Assembly (NCBI RefSeq): GCF_024198175.1
Contig: NZ_JAJVKV010000013.1
Span: 248,001 to 312,000, forward strand
Length of the DNA: 64,000 bases
From: Pyxidicoccus xibeiensis
GTDB taxonomy: Bacteria > Myxococcota > Myxococcia > Myxococcales > Myxococcaceae
Direction: 5' to 3'
The notes under the pieces were generated by a model. The model did no database searches, was not told where the DNA came from, and saw only the letters and a list, made by a program, of their open reading frames with translations. Shown piece after piece: positions 35,222 to 44,299 of this stretch. The position numbers and the translations under genes were made by a program. Positions within the stretch are counted from its first letter, which is position 1, and every line of letters starts with the position of its first letter.

Positions 35222-37132
35222 TCAGAAAGAGGTGGTGACGCCGACGATGGGCGCGTCCACGCGCAGGCCCATGGAGCGGGCCTGGGGCGAGGGCCCCAGG
35301 ACGGTGGCGGACAGCCGGGTGGTGGTGCCCAGCACGGGGGCGGGAGGCGGCAGCAGCGCGGTGTCGATGCCCACGGCGCTCGACGTCCCCACGACGAAGC
35401 CGCCGCCGAAGCGCACCAGCGCCACCGTGTGCGCGGGCTTCAGCGCCTGGACCAGGGCCTCCAGCCGCTGGCGCTCCGGCCCGGTCCGCGCCACGCCGGG
35501 CGGGAAGAGGATGGTGAAGCGGTACGCCGCCTCACGGAGCGGGTCCGCATCCGGGTTGCCGAAGCTGCGCAGGGTGCTCTGCCCCAGCGTGGAGCGGTCC
35601 AGCCTCAGGCGCCCGCGGTTGCGGCCATGCAGGCGCGTGGCGCCCACCACACAGGTACGGCCCACCGCACCGAAGGGATTGCCGGGCTCGAGGAGCGCCG
35701 GCTCCGCTCCACAGGCGAGGGTGAGGGCGCGTCGCAACCCCTGGGGCGTGCCGCGGGCGCGGAACAGGGCGGGGGCCTCGCGCAGGAAGGCGCGCTGGCG
35801 CTCGGCGTCCCAGGATGCGTCGAAGGCGAGCCCCAGGAAGCCGCCCAGCCACGAGAGCACCTCCGGCGGGGCACGGTCCGCGGACAGCAGGGCGGGGAAG
35901 CCCTGGATGGCGGTGTCCATCCGCTCCAGCTCCGCGTCGAACATGGCCAGGAAGCGGCGGGTGAAGTCCGCCGCCCTCGGCGCCTCCAGGTACACGGCGG
36001 GCAGCAGGTCCGCGGAGGTGACGCGCGGGAAGTCCAGGCGCACCTGGCGCACCCTGGGGGTGAGGTCGTCCTCGCCGCGCAGCTCCAGCTTCAGCTTCAG
36101 GTAGCGGCCGGGGGGCGCGGTGCAGAGGAAGTCCAGCGCGCCCGGCGGGGCCGCGAACCAGCCATCCTCGGGCACGGGCTCGGTCGGCGCGTCCACGGTG
36201 GCGACCGCGGCGAGGAGCTGCGTGCCGGGCGGCACGTCCGCATCCAGCCGGACGCGGTGCCACAGCGTGCGGGGCTCGCCGCTGTCCAGCGCTCCGGTGA
36301 CGAGCGTGCCCCCCCGCTCGCGCTCGCGGCGTCCGAAGGGCGCCACCGCCTCTTCGTCCAGCGGGCGCCCGTCGCGGCCGATGCAGGGCGCCACCGGCGC
36401 GTCCTTCGGGGACCAGCACACCCCCGTGGCGCTCCAGACGCGCACGCCCGTGGGAGGGAAGACCTGGGGCAGCAGCGCCGGGTCCGCGCGGCGCAGACGC
36501 GCGCCCGTGCGCTGGAAGCGGGCCAGGCGCAGGCGTCCCGCCGCATCGCGCGAGACGACCCAGATGCGTCCCTGCCGGTCCACCCGCATGGACACCACCC
36601 GGTGGAACATGGCGCCCAGCCTGCCGCGCGGCTCTCCTCCGACGCCGAAGCGCCAGACCCGGTGGCCCGCCGCCACCAGCACCTCACCGCCGCGGGTGAG
36701 CGCGAGGGCTTCCGGAGCGCTCACGGGGATGCGCGCGGCGGGCCGTCCCACCGCGTCCAGCAGCTGCACCTCGCCCGTGACGCCGTCGGCGAGGGCAATC
36801 CACCGGTAGCAGTCCGAGGCCACCGCATCCACCCGGCACAGCTCCGGTCCCCAGGGCTCGAAGGCGGAGCCACCGGGCTCGCGGCGGAGCAACCGGCGCT
36901 GCCCGGCGCCCGGCGCGAGGAGCCACTCGCAGCCCCGGGGGCCACGCGCCAGCCAGGGTGGGAGGAACCACGGCAGCACGTCTTCTTCGGAGACCTCGTC
37001 CGGGTGGGTCGGCGCGAGGACGAGGCAGGCGTCGTCGCCCGTCCCATCCGGCTGCGCGCCCTCGGACGTGTCCAGGTCCCAGCCGACGCGGGCATCGAGG
37101 AGCCGGAACGTGGCTTGGCGCTGGCACATCAT
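35222..37132 (-). CDS. Beta-propeller plus phage tail protein I-like baseplate component
   Basis: 636 aa; ATG 37132 overlaps the gpJ-like stop as ATGA and has GGAGGAG upstream. Residues 1-330 show propeller-like repeats ('GEVQLLDAVGRPAARIPVS', 'GEVLVAAGHRVWRFGVGGE', 'DRQGRIWVVSRDAAGRLRL'). The C-terminal region resembles P2 gpI/tail protein I: 'YLEAPRAADFTRRFLAMFDAELERMDTAI' region, 'LSWLGGFLGLAFDASWD', 'LFRARGTPQGLRRALTLACG' and 'LKPAHTVALVRFGGGFVVG'. In phage P2 gpI sits at the baseplate and connects to fibres. The same domain follows gpJ-type genes in many eCIS loci. Confidence 0.8.
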   Translation of the reverse strand: MMCQRQATFRLLDARVGWDLDTSEGAQPDGTGDDACLVLAPTHPDEVSEEDVLPWFLPPWLARGPRGCEWLLAPGAGQRRLLRREPGGSAFEPWGPELCRVDAVASDCYRWIALADGVTGEVQLLDAVGRPAARIPVSAPEALALTRGGEVLVAAGHRVWRFGVGGEPRGRLGAMFHRVVSMRVDRQGRIWVVSRDAAGRLRLARFQRTGARLRRADPALLPQVFPPTGVRVWSATGVCWSPKDAPVAPCIGRDGRPLDEEAVAPFGRRERERGGTLVTGALDSGEPRTLWHRVRLDADVPPGTQLLAAVATVDAPTEPVPEDGWFAAPPGALDFLCTAPPGRYLKLKLELRGEDDLTPRVRQVRLDFPRVTSADLLPAVYLEAPRAADFTRRFLAMFDAELERMDTAIQGFPALLSADRAPPEVLSWLGGFLGLAFDASWDAERQRAFLREAPALFRARGTPQGLRRALTLACGAEPALLEPGNPFGAVGRTCVVGATRLHGRNRGRLRLDRSTLGQSTLRSFGNPDADPLREAAYRFTILFPPGVARTGPERQRLEALVQALKPAHTVALVRFGGGFVVGTSSAVGIDTALLPPPAPVLGTTTRLSATVLGPSPQARSMGLRVDAPIVGVTTSF

Positions 37133-39135
37133 CGCTCCTCCAGGGGGATGACGACGTGTTCCTCGGGCCAGGGCAGGCCGTGCGCGCTCAACGCGCGGTC
37201 CTGGCAGGGCGGCACGCGGCGGCCGTCGACGACCATGACCAGCCGGGGCACGGCCCGCACGTCCGCGTGCCGCAGCAGGCGCTGCACCAGCGCGTCGTAG
37301 CGGAGCGCTCCGCCAAAGGGCCAGCCCGTGCCGGCGTCGCCGCCGTGCAGCGGATGCAGGTACGCGTCCAGGTCCGCCAGCAGCCGGGAGAGCACGGAGC
37401 CGCTGTCCACGCCGCGCGCCAGGCGCACCTGCGCTTCGATCCTCACCGGGTGGTAGGTGGGGGCCGCGGCGACGACCTCCACGCCCGCGGGTGCCAGCGC
37501 GCCGGACACGTGCCGGGCCACGTTGCGCAGCGTCTGCTCGTCCGGGAGGGGCGGGCCTCCGCCGGCGCCGTCCTCCCCGGGAGGCACCACCAACAGCCCC
37601 ACCAGGCCCGGCATGGACGTACCGGGCATGGCGGGGTGGAGGCCCGGCAGGGCGTGCACGCGCCGCACCCGTGCGCCCGGCGACTCCAGTGCGAGCAGCT
37701 CGTAGTCCGCCGGCAGCACCGCCCTGCCATGGGCCCGCAGCAGCTCCGGGCCCCGCCGCGCCGTGGAGGACTGCGACTCCGCGTCGTCCCCGCCGGCCGA
37801 AGGACGTGGGTTGGTGACGCCGTTGAGGTGGGTGATGGAGGCCAGCAGGGCGTTGATGTCTCCCGCCCGGACCGCACCCGCGGCGCCGCCGCCCCAGCGG
37901 TACACCCGCGCCCGCACGTGGCGGACGCCGGGAGGGGGCTTCCGGCCGCGGAGTCCGTCGCCGAACGTCACCTCTCCGGACTGCCGGTCCAGCGTGAAGA
38001 CCGCGTCCGCCGGCCCGTACGCGCCCAGGGCTTCTCTCTCCGTCCACGGCTCGAAGCCGCTGCCCTCGTCCACCTCCAGCACCAGGCTTCCGGCCAGCAC
38101 GGGGACGCGCGCCAACCGGAAGCGACGTCCCTCCGAGCCCGCCACCGGGGTGAGCACCTCGTCGCGCACCGAGCGGCCGGCGCTCGAGGACACCGCGTTG
38201 AGGAGCACGAAGTCGAAGGCCGGCGGCTCCGCGAAGCCGCCAGAGACCAGCCGGAGCCGGAGCCACCGGCGCGGTGTCCCCTCGGCCTGCTCCGGGAGGC
38301 GGGCCTGCGCAAAGCGGTCCGGCAGCTTCAGCTCCACGACGCCGCTGCGGCCCAGCCCCGCGGTCTCGTCCCGCACGGGCTCCACCGCCACCCAGCGGTT
38401 GTCGACGAGGAGCTCCCAGGCCAGCACCACCTGGGGCGCCAGGGGCACCGGCTCCACGCCCCCCTCCGAGACGGGCGGAGGCGCGCCGGGCGGGTGGGTG
38501 ATGCCAATGCCCAGCGTCACCGTGGCGCCGGGGGCGCCCGTGCCGTCCAGCCCCACGCAGAGCGAGTCTCCCGTGCGAGGCCGCGAGCCGAATGGCTCAT
38601 ATGCCGTGTCCGGTGCGTCGTTGAGCGCGGTGAGGTCTCGTGTCCCCGTGCCTCGCGCCGCGCGCACCTCGGCCACCTTGCCCGGGGCCGCCAGCAGGGT
38701 CCGGTCCGTCTCGAACACCACCAGCTCGCTCCCCGTCGCCGGCCGTGCTCCGAGCTGGAAGCCCTGCGGCACCACCACGGGGCCGGGCGCGCTGGCGGCC
38801 ACGTCGAACACCACCAACGCCGTGGCGGGCGTGGCCGGCCGCGGGCCGATTCCGGCCACCCGCAGGTGCTCGACACGCGCCTTCTCGGGCAGGTCGCGGA
38901 TCCGCTCGGCCACCTCGTTCGCCAGCTCACCGAAGAGGTGCTGCAGCACCGTCCCCGGGTCGTCCTCGCGGGACGGTCTCCACTCCGGGACGAACGCCTC
39001 GCGCCGCGCCGCCACCGCCTGGGAGATCTGCGCCGCGCGCGGGGCGTAGGGCTCCGGCTGCCGCAGCCCCAGCCTCCGCCCCGGGGACAGGGGCAGCTCC
39101 CCCGGTCCTCGCTTGGATGACGGGTCCGTGCTCAC
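37129..39135 (-). CDS. Putative baseplate assembly protein, gpJ type (Afp12-like)
   Basis: 668 aa; GTG 39135 overlaps the preceding gpJ gene as GTGA. Segments typical of 'putative baseplate assembly protein' families: 'AEWRPSREDDPGTVLQHLFGELANEV' region (here FVPEW...), 'VVVPQGFQLGARP', 'LTLDRQSGEVTFGDGLRGR' type strand ('FTLDRQSGEVTFGDGLRG'), 'LPADYELLALESPGARVRRVHALPG' and 'YLHPLHGGDAGTGWPFGGALRYDALVQRLL'. The last element, P-L-x-G-G-x-x-G-x-G-W-P-F-G, is shared with the upstream gpJ gene, so the two are ancient paralogues. These proteins form the baseplate wedges that trigger sheath contraction. Confidence 0.88.
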   Translation of the reverse strand: MSTDPSSKRGPGELPLSPGRRLGLRQPEPYAPRAAQISQAVAARREAFVPEWRPSREDDPGTVLQHLFGELANEVAERIRDLPEKARVEHLRVAGIGPRPATPATALVVFDVAASAPGPVVVPQGFQLGARPATGSELVVFETDRTLLAAPGKVAEVRAARGTGTRDLTALNDAPDTAYEPFGSRPRTGDSLCVGLDGTGAPGATVTLGIGITHPPGAPPPVSEGGVEPVPLAPQVVLAWELLVDNRWVAVEPVRDETAGLGRSGVVELKLPDRFAQARLPEQAEGTPRRWLRLRLVSGGFAEPPAFDFVLLNAVSSSAGRSVRDEVLTPVAGSEGRRFRLARVPVLAGSLVLEVDEGSGFEPWTEREALGAYGPADAVFTLDRQSGEVTFGDGLRGRKPPPGVRHVRARVYRWGGGAAGAVRAGDINALLASITHLNGVTNPRPSAGGDDAESQSSTARRGPELLRAHGRAVLPADYELLALESPGARVRRVHALPGLHPAMPGTSMPGLVGLLVVPPGEDGAGGGPPLPDEQTLRNVARHVSGALAPAGVEVVAAAPTYHPVRIEAQVRLARGVDSGSVLSRLLADLDAYLHPLHGGDAGTGWPFGGALRYDALVQRLLRHADVRAVPRLVMVVDGRRVPPCQDRALSAHGLPWPEEHVVIPLEER

Positions 39136-41060
39136 TGGAGACCTCCCGCGTCCACGAGTGGCTCGACGCGCACCGCCACCTCCACCAGGTGGGGCAGCCG
39201 GTGGCAGCCCGGGACGATGGCGTCACACGCGGGGCGGGGCGGCTCGCCGTCCAACCCCGCCGCGCAGTCGGACACCACCGCGTCCGCGCCCACGGCCACC
39301 TGCGCCCTGCGCACCAGGGCGGAGGGCTCGATGGCGCCGCCGAAGGGCCAGCCCTTCCCGTCGTCTCCTCCCACCAGCGGGTCCAGGTACGTGCGCAGCG
39401 CCTGGTGGATGCGGTCGCGCAGTCCGGCCGGGTCCGGCGTGCGAGCCCGTGCGCGGAAGGCGAGCCGCACGGCGCGGTAGCGCGCCGGCAGCACGTGGAT
39501 TTCCCCCGTCACCAGGCGCGCGCCCTCGAGGTGGCGGCGCACCGCCTCCAGCGCGCCGGGGTCCACCACGGGAGCGGGTACGTCCACCGGCTCCGCGGGC
39601 TCGAGCTCCTCGCCCCGGGGCGCGTCCGGCAGCACGTACACGGTGACGACGCCCGGTGCCGGCATCGGGTGCAGTTCGTGGAAGCCCGCCACCGCGAAGG
39701 CCCGGCGGATGGCCACGCCGGGTGTCGTCACCGCGAGCGCCTCGTGGTCCGCCGCGAGGACCGCGCGGGTGATTTCTTCCCGCCGCGCGGCGGCCCGGTC
39801 CCTCGCCGCGGCGAGCGGCTCGTCCGGGCGGCCTCCCACCGCGGGCACGGCATTGGTCAGGTGGAGCCTCCTGCGCCGGCGGAAGCGGAAGGTGTGGCCC
39901 GCGGCGAGGTTGCCGCGCTCGCCACCTCCGGCCTGGTAGCGCACCCGCAGCCGGACGCCGTCACGTGGCAGCACGGGCAGCCGCCCATGGATTCCGTCCC
40001 CGAAGCGCAGCACGGGGCCCTCGCGGGTGAAGACCCGGTCCGCCGGGCCCTGGTGCGTCAGGTCGTCCACCTCGTGCCAGCGCCGCCACCGGCGCGAGCC
40101 GCCCTCTCCGATGACGAGGCTCAGCCCGTCCGGCAGCGGTGGCCCGTTCGGGTCCTCCAGCTCCAGCGTCCGGCCCGGCAGCCGGGGCCAGTCCTCGCGC
40201 ACGGTGTGGACGCGGCTGACGCGGTGGCTGGCCCGCACGGCATTGATGCCCAGCCTCACCAGCCGGGGCGGCACGCTGAAGGTGGCCGCCTCCGTGGACA
40301 GCACCAGGCGGTGCAGGCCTCCCACCGCGCTCCAGTCCGCCGGGACGTGGACGCGCAGGATTCCGCCGCGCCTCAGCCCGCCGGTGCCGTCCTCGAAGGC
40401 GACGCGCGTCAGGCCCGCGGGCGTGGACGCGTGGACCTCCAGCCGGACGGGGGGCGGCGCCTCCTGGCTGTCGGGATGCCACTGCGGCCGCACCTTCGCC
40501 GGAGTCATCAGCTCGAAGAGCAGGGCCACCGGGTGCTCGTCCGGGCGCCAGGGCGAGCGCAGCGCCAGCTCCACCACCAGCTCCGCGCGGCCACCGTGGT
40601 GGGGAAGGAGCGCGACGGCGCGGCCGGCCGGCAGGCCCAGGGGGCGCCGGAAGGCGGTGCCACCCAGCCGGATGCGCTCGCACGCCAGCACGGCGATGGA
40701 CTCGTCCAGGGTGAAGGTGAGCGGTGACAGCTCGGTGCCGGCGTCCACCTTCGTGCCCGCCTCCAGCTCCAGATGGGCCCGCCCCTGGACCGACGCGGTG
40801 AGGACGGTGCGCGCGGCGCGCGCGGGCTCGGGCGCGGTGCCCAGCAGCCGCAGCAGCGCGCGCTCCAGCGAGGGGGACACGCCATCCAGCCAGAAGATGC
40901 GCTGCTCGAGCAGGTACGCGTACAGCTCCAGCAGGGTGATTCCAGGGTCGTGCGCGTTGTGGTTCGTCCACGCCCCGCGCGACAGGGCGGGGATGCGCCG
41001 GCGGCCCAGCTCCACGAGCTCCGAGAACGTGACGGTGTCGAGCGACAGCTCCGGTAGCAT
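39132..41060 (-). CDS. Baseplate J-like protein (gpJ, Afp11-like)
   Basis: 642 aa. The start 'SLDTVTFSELVELGRRRIPALS', with 'WTNHNAHDPGITLLELYAYLLEQRIFWLD' (in pieces), is the classic gpJ/gp6-like N-terminus. It continues with beta-rich insertions, 'RVFTREGPVLRFGDGIHGRLP', 'AADHEALAVTTPGVAIRRAFAVAG' and the closing 'YLDPLVGGDDGKGWPFGGAI'. Together with the next gene it supplies the wedge proteins of the baseplate. Its first base overlaps the last base of the gp25 stop (TGATG). Confidence 0.92.
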   Translation of the reverse strand: MLPELSLDTVTFSELVELGRRRIPALSRGAWTNHNAHDPGITLLELYAYLLEQRIFWLDGVSPSLERALLRLLGTAPEPARAARTVLTASVQGRAHLELEAGTKVDAGTELSPLTFTLDESIAVLACERIRLGGTAFRRPLGLPAGRAVALLPHHGGRAELVVELALRSPWRPDEHPVALLFELMTPAKVRPQWHPDSQEAPPPVRLEVHASTPAGLTRVAFEDGTGGLRRGGILRVHVPADWSAVGGLHRLVLSTEAATFSVPPRLVRLGINAVRASHRVSRVHTVREDWPRLPGRTLELEDPNGPPLPDGLSLVIGEGGSRRWRRWHEVDDLTHQGPADRVFTREGPVLRFGDGIHGRLPVLPRDGVRLRVRYQAGGGERGNLAAGHTFRFRRRRRLHLTNAVPAVGGRPDEPLAAARDRAAARREEITRAVLAADHEALAVTTPGVAIRRAFAVAGFHELHPMPAPGVVTVYVLPDAPRGEELEPAEPVDVPAPVVDPGALEAVRRHLEGARLVTGEIHVLPARYRAVRLAFRARARTPDPAGLRDRIHQALRTYLDPLVGGDDGKGWPFGGAIEPSALVRRAQVAVGADAVVSDCAAGLDGEPPRPACDAIVPGCHRLPHLVEVAVRVEPLVDAGGLQ

Positions 41061-41461
41061 CAGCGCCCCCCCGCGTCACCCAGGTAGAAGGGGAACACCA
41101 GGTTCTGTCGCGAGTTCGTCCGCCGCACGAGGTAGTCGATGGACACGGTGATGCGCGCCGGCTCCTCCGGGTCCACCTCGGCGCGTGCCCGCAGCAGGTC
41201 CACCCGCGGCTCCCAGTCCCGCACGGCCTCGCGCACCGCCTCCTCGATGAGGCCCAGGTAGCGCGTGCTGCCTGGCGCGAAGACGGCGTCCGGAACGCCA
41301 CTGCCAAAGCCCGGCCGCATGGGGCGCTCCCCCAGCCGCGTCAGCAGCACGACTCGCAGGGACTGCTCCACCGCCGCGTCCCCTTCCGCGTACTCCAGCC
41401 CGCCCTCCGGCCCCGGCAGCAGCGGAAACGTCCAGCCCCTTCCCAGCAGCTCGTTCGTCAT
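41060..41461 (-). CDS. gpW/gp25-family baseplate protein (Afp9-like)
   Basis: 133 aa, normal for the family. The pattern 'GRGWTFPLLPGPEGGLEYAEGDAAVEQSLRVVLLTRLGERPMRPGFGSG' (read in parts) is diagnostic: G-x-G-W/F-x-F-P, then a helix carrying 'QSLRVVLLTRLGERPMRPGFG', followed by 'EEAVREAVRDWEPRVDLLRAR' and the beta hairpin 'ARITVSIDYLVRRTNSRQNLVFPFYL'. T4 gp25 is the baseplate lysozyme-like protein that nucleates sheath assembly. Twelve bases separate it from the spike gene upstream. Confidence 0.93.
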   Translation of the reverse strand: MTNELLGRGWTFPLLPGPEGGLEYAEGDAAVEQSLRVVLLTRLGERPMRPGFGSGVPDAVFAPGSTRYLGLIEEAVREAVRDWEPRVDLLRARAEVDPEEPARITVSIDYLVRRTNSRQNLVFPFYLGDAGGR

Positions 41462-41473
41462 GGTGTGTCCCCC

Positions 41474-42316
41474 TCAGCCCGTCTTCGTCACCGTGGACAG
41501 CAGCCCGCCCGTCATCGGCACCACGGGCGGGCTGGTGGGCGCGCCGATGGAGGTGGCGTTGTGCACGTGCGTGTTGAAGTACGTCATGAAGAGCTGGCCC
41601 AGGATGACGGGGTTGGCGGGCGCCGAGCCCAGCTCCACCTGCGATGCGTCGACTTTCAGCTTGCTGCCCTTGAGCGTGATGACGCCGCCCGCGTCGAGCT
41701 TCACGCTGAACCCGCCGGACGTGGACAGCGTCACCGTGGTGCCGCCGTCATCCAGCTCCAGGGTGTGGCCGCCGGAGGTGGTGAGGACGGCCTTCTGTTC
41801 CTTGTCGTGCAGCGCGAGCTCGTGTCCGCCCTGCGTCCGGGCGATGACGGACGCGCCGCCGCTGGCGCCGTCGTCCCGAAGGGTGAGCGTCTGCCCGTCC
41901 TTCGTCTTCAGCTCGACGAGCGTGTCGCCGTCCGTGTCGCGCAGCAGCACCCGGTGGCCGGCCCGCGTCTGGAAGAGCTTCTCGTCCTTCGAGTCGTTCT
42001 TCTGCCGGTCCGTGGGCGGCGCGTCCACGCCGTTGTAGAGCGCGCCGAGCACGTACGCGCGCCGCATGTCGCCGTGCTCGAAGGCCACCAGCACCTCCGA
42101 CCCCACCTCCGGCACCGCGATGAAGCCGTGGCCCGGGCCCGCGTTGAGGTAGGCCACGCGACACCAGGTGCTCTCCGTCCGGTCGTCGAGCCAGGGGAAG
42201 CGCAGCTTCACGCGGCCCTGTTTGCCCGGGTCCACGTTGTCGGTGACGAGGGCGACCGCGACTCCGTAGTAGCGCCGGTCCAGCGCCATGGCCTGGGATT
42301 CCCTGGCTGACGTCAT
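41474..42316 (-). CDS. VgrG/gp5-like spike protein (C-terminal half of Afp8)
   Basis: 280 aa; ATG 42316 overlaps the hub stop as ATGA. The OB-fold of gp5 is seen as 'YYGVAVALVTDNVDPGKQGRVKLRFPWLDD', 'WCRVAYLNAGPGHGFIAVPEVGSEVLVAFEHGD' and 'AYVLGALYNG' (in pieces). It is followed by a repetitive beta-helix needle with 'DGDTLVELKTKDGQTLTLRDD', 'GGHELALHDKEQ', 'SGGHTLELDDGGTTVTLSTSGG'. The tip ends 'THVHNATSIGAPTSPPVVPMTGG', a Gly/Pro/Thr tail. In most eCIS the hub and spike are one VgrG-like protein; here they are split. Confidence 0.9.
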   Translation of the reverse strand: MTSARESQAMALDRRYYGVAVALVTDNVDPGKQGRVKLRFPWLDDRTESTWCRVAYLNAGPGHGFIAVPEVGSEVLVAFEHGDMRRAYVLGALYNGVDAPPTDRQKNDSKDEKLFQTRAGHRVLLRDTDGDTLVELKTKDGQTLTLRDDGASGGASVIARTQGGHELALHDKEQKAVLTTSGGHTLELDDGGTTVTLSTSGGFSVKLDAGGVITLKGSKLKVDASQVELGSAPANPVILGQLFMTYFNTHVHNATSIGAPTSPPVVPMTGGLLSTVTKTG

Positions 42317-43446
42317 GAGAGCTTCACTCCTCCGTCGAAGACGCGCCGCACGCCGAACGAGGTGGTGAAGCCGGAGCCGCCGATGGAGTGGCTCACCGTC
42401 TTCACGTAGTAGGTGCCCGAGTACCGGGTCCCCAGGCCGCGCAGCTCCACGTTGTGGCCCGGCCGCAGCTCCGGGAGGCCCATGACCTGACCGTCGCCGG
42501 TGAGGTACTCGTAGGCCTGCTCGCGCAGCATCGACTCGGCCAGCTTCTGGGCCTCCTCCTGGGTCTGCACCGGCGCGTCCTCGACGTGGCCGGTCCGGTC
42601 CTTCCCGGCTGCCTCCGGCCCGCTGCGCCCCTGGCCGCCGATGCGTGGCAGGTTGCCTGCGTCCGCCGTCGCGACGATGGGCCGCTTGCGCCCGGGGTCC
42701 CATCCCCGCACGGTGACGCTGGAGACCTGCCGGTTGTTGCTCAGCCTGGGCGTGAAGGACATCAGGCCCAGGCCGTACTCGAAGGTGAACACCCGGCCCT
42801 CCGAGCCACGCGTGTCCCGGGGCTTCACGAAGTAGAGCGACTCCTGGCCCGTCTGTTCGTCCGTCTGCACGTAGAACTCGAAGTCGATGCGCTTGGCGCG
42901 CTCCATGAGGAACGCCGCCTCCGTCTGGTTGCGCTGCCACACCTCTTCGTGGCGCGGGCCCTCCGCCGTCACCACGGGCGTCAGCCCGTTGCGCTGGGCC
43001 ACCAGCTGGGCGATCTCGTAGTCCGCCATGTCGCGGAACAGCCGCTGCGCGTCCTCACCCGGCTGCTTGTCCTTCAGCTTCCCCATGCTGCTGGTGCCGG
43101 ACACCGTGAGGGTGGGGCCACCGTTCTCCGGGAAGCGCGGCGCCAGGGAGTTGATCTCCCCGTGCAGCATCGTCACCAGCCGCCCCGCGTAGCCCAGCTT
43201 CACCACGACGCGGTTGCCCAGGTCGAACGTGCTCGTGTCGCTGTACTTGAACTCCAGCCGCCGGTCGTCCCAGTTGTTGACGGTGAGCTCGAAGCGGTCC
43301 GCGTTGTCCAGGTCCATGTCGACCTTGACGGACATCACGTCCCCCTTCGTCGTCGGGTCCAGCGGATAGCCCTCCACCTCCACCTGGAACTCCGGGGCGT
43401 AGGTGTCCGTGGGCAGCCCGGACGCTTGGGTCGCTCGCTGGGTCAT
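42313..43446 (-). CDS. gp27/phage late-control D-like spike hub (N-terminal half of Afp8)
   Basis: 377 aa from ATG 43446. Shows the gp27/gpD hub pattern: 'DVMSVKVDMDLDNADRFELTVNNWD', 'FDLGNRVVVKLGYAGRLVTMLHGEINSL', 'LTVSGTSSMGKLKDKQ', 'LFRDMADYEIAQLVAQRNGLTPVV', 'VWQRNQTEAAFLMERAKRIDFEFYVQ' (in pieces) and the end 'TYYVKTVSHSIGGSGFTTSFGVRR'. It connects the tube to the spike at the baseplate centre. Lies 4 bp after the LysM gene. Confidence 0.9.
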   Translation of the reverse strand: MTQRATQASGLPTDTYAPEFQVEVEGYPLDPTTKGDVMSVKVDMDLDNADRFELTVNNWDDRRLEFKYSDTSTFDLGNRVVVKLGYAGRLVTMLHGEINSLAPRFPENGGPTLTVSGTSSMGKLKDKQPGEDAQRLFRDMADYEIAQLVAQRNGLTPVVTAEGPRHEEVWQRNQTEAAFLMERAKRIDFEFYVQTDEQTGQESLYFVKPRDTRGSEGRVFTFEYGLGLMSFTPRLSNNRQVSSVTVRGWDPGRKRPIVATADAGNLPRIGGQGRSGPEAAGKDRTGHVEDAPVQTQEEAQKLAESMLREQAYEYLTGDGQVMGLPELRPGHNVELRGLGTRYSGTYYVKTVSHSIGGSGFTTSFGVRRVFDGGVKLS

Positions 43447-43450
43447 GGGC

Positions 43451-44113
43451 TCACCGCAGCCTGGGAAGGGTGAGGACGGTGCCGGGCACCAGCTGGCGCG
43501 GGTCCTGGATGCCATTGCGCCGGGCGATCTCCCGCCACCGCGACGGGTCCTTGTAGGCCGCGGCCGCCAGCCCCGCGAGCGTGTCTCCCGCGCGGACCAC
43601 GTAGGTCTTGTCGAAGTCCGGCGACGCCTTGCGCCGCTCGCGGACCTGCACCTCCACCGGGCGGTATTCCTTGAAGGACAGCGACATCTTCGCCCGCAGC
43701 GGCACGCCCTCCGGGGAGAAGAGCGTGTACGTCACCTGCACGCTCTCCAGCACCCCGCGGAACACCTGCCGGTCCCACGTGAAGGAGACGATGGGCGGCG
43801 CGTGCAGCTCCGGCTCGATGTCGAGCAGCCCGCGCACCGGGTTGACGTACTCCTCCCGCACGTCCTCCAGCGTGTCGGACGTGTCGGCCAGCACCTCCAC
43901 GGACAGCTTCTCGCTGCTGCCGCGGACGTACTGGATGGGAGGCGACTCCAGCCCGGGGATGCCAATCTCCTGGAAGGTGTTGGCCTTCTGGAGCTGGTAC
44001 TCGGCCGGGTTGAAGCGCAGCGGGATGATGCGCGGAGGCTGGCGCGCCGGGACGAGCACCTGGATGCTGGCCGCGCGCAGCGGCCCGGCGGCGGTCTGGA
44101 CGGGGGTCTTCAT
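43451..44113 (-). CDS. LysM-domain baseplate adaptor (Afp7-like)
   Basis: 220 aa; ATG 44113 overlaps the 58-aa gene's stop as ATGA. The N-terminal domain has 'RIIPLRFNPAEYQLQKANTFQEIGIPGL' and 'PPIQYVRGSSEKLSVEVLADTS', the gp53/Afp7-type fold that contacts the first tube ring. Residues 170-218 are a LysM motif ('KTYVVRAGDTLAGLAAAAYKDPSRWREIARRNGI' in parts, ending 'LVPGTVLTLP'). In T4 gp53 and Afp7/Pvc7 this LysM binds neighbouring baseplate proteins rather than peptidoglycan. Confidence 0.93.
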   Translation of the reverse strand: MKTPVQTAAGPLRAASIQVLVPARQPPRIIPLRFNPAEYQLQKANTFQEIGIPGLESPPIQYVRGSSEKLSVEVLADTSDTLEDVREEYVNPVRGLLDIEPELHAPPIVSFTWDRQVFRGVLESVQVTYTLFSPEGVPLRAKMSLSFKEYRPVEVQVRERRKASPDFDKTYVVRAGDTLAGLAAAAYKDPSRWREIARRNGIQDPRQLVPGTVLTLPRLR

Positions 44114-44286
44114 CGGCGGGGCGGGGGCACGAGGGCTCGCTCCTGGCGGCCCTGCTCCTCGGCTTGCTCGCGGCTCTTCACCTCGCGGTACCAGCGCTCC
44201 ACCGCCGGACGGAAGTGCTGGAGGAAGCGCTCGCTGTCCTCACCCTCCACCTCGAAGACGACCTCGACGTTTTCAATGGTGACCAT
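44110..44286 (-). CDS. Small eCIS protein between tube and LysM genes (Afp6 position)
   Basis: 58 aa. Starts 'MVTIENVEVVFEVEGED' (beta hairpin) and continues with an amphipathic helix 'ERFLQHFRPAVERWYREVKSREQ' (about residues 19-40) and a basic tail. Afp-type loci usually have a roughly 50-60 aa gene (Afp6/DUF5908) at this position, which fits the size, but sequence similarity to that family is not evident to me. It lies 13 bp after the tube gene and is coupled to the LysM gene. Confidence 0.6.
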   Translation of the reverse strand: MVTIENVEVVFEVEGEDSERFLQHFRPAVERWYREVKSREQAEEQGRQERALVPPPRR

Positions 44287-44299
44287 GCGTGGTGTCTCC

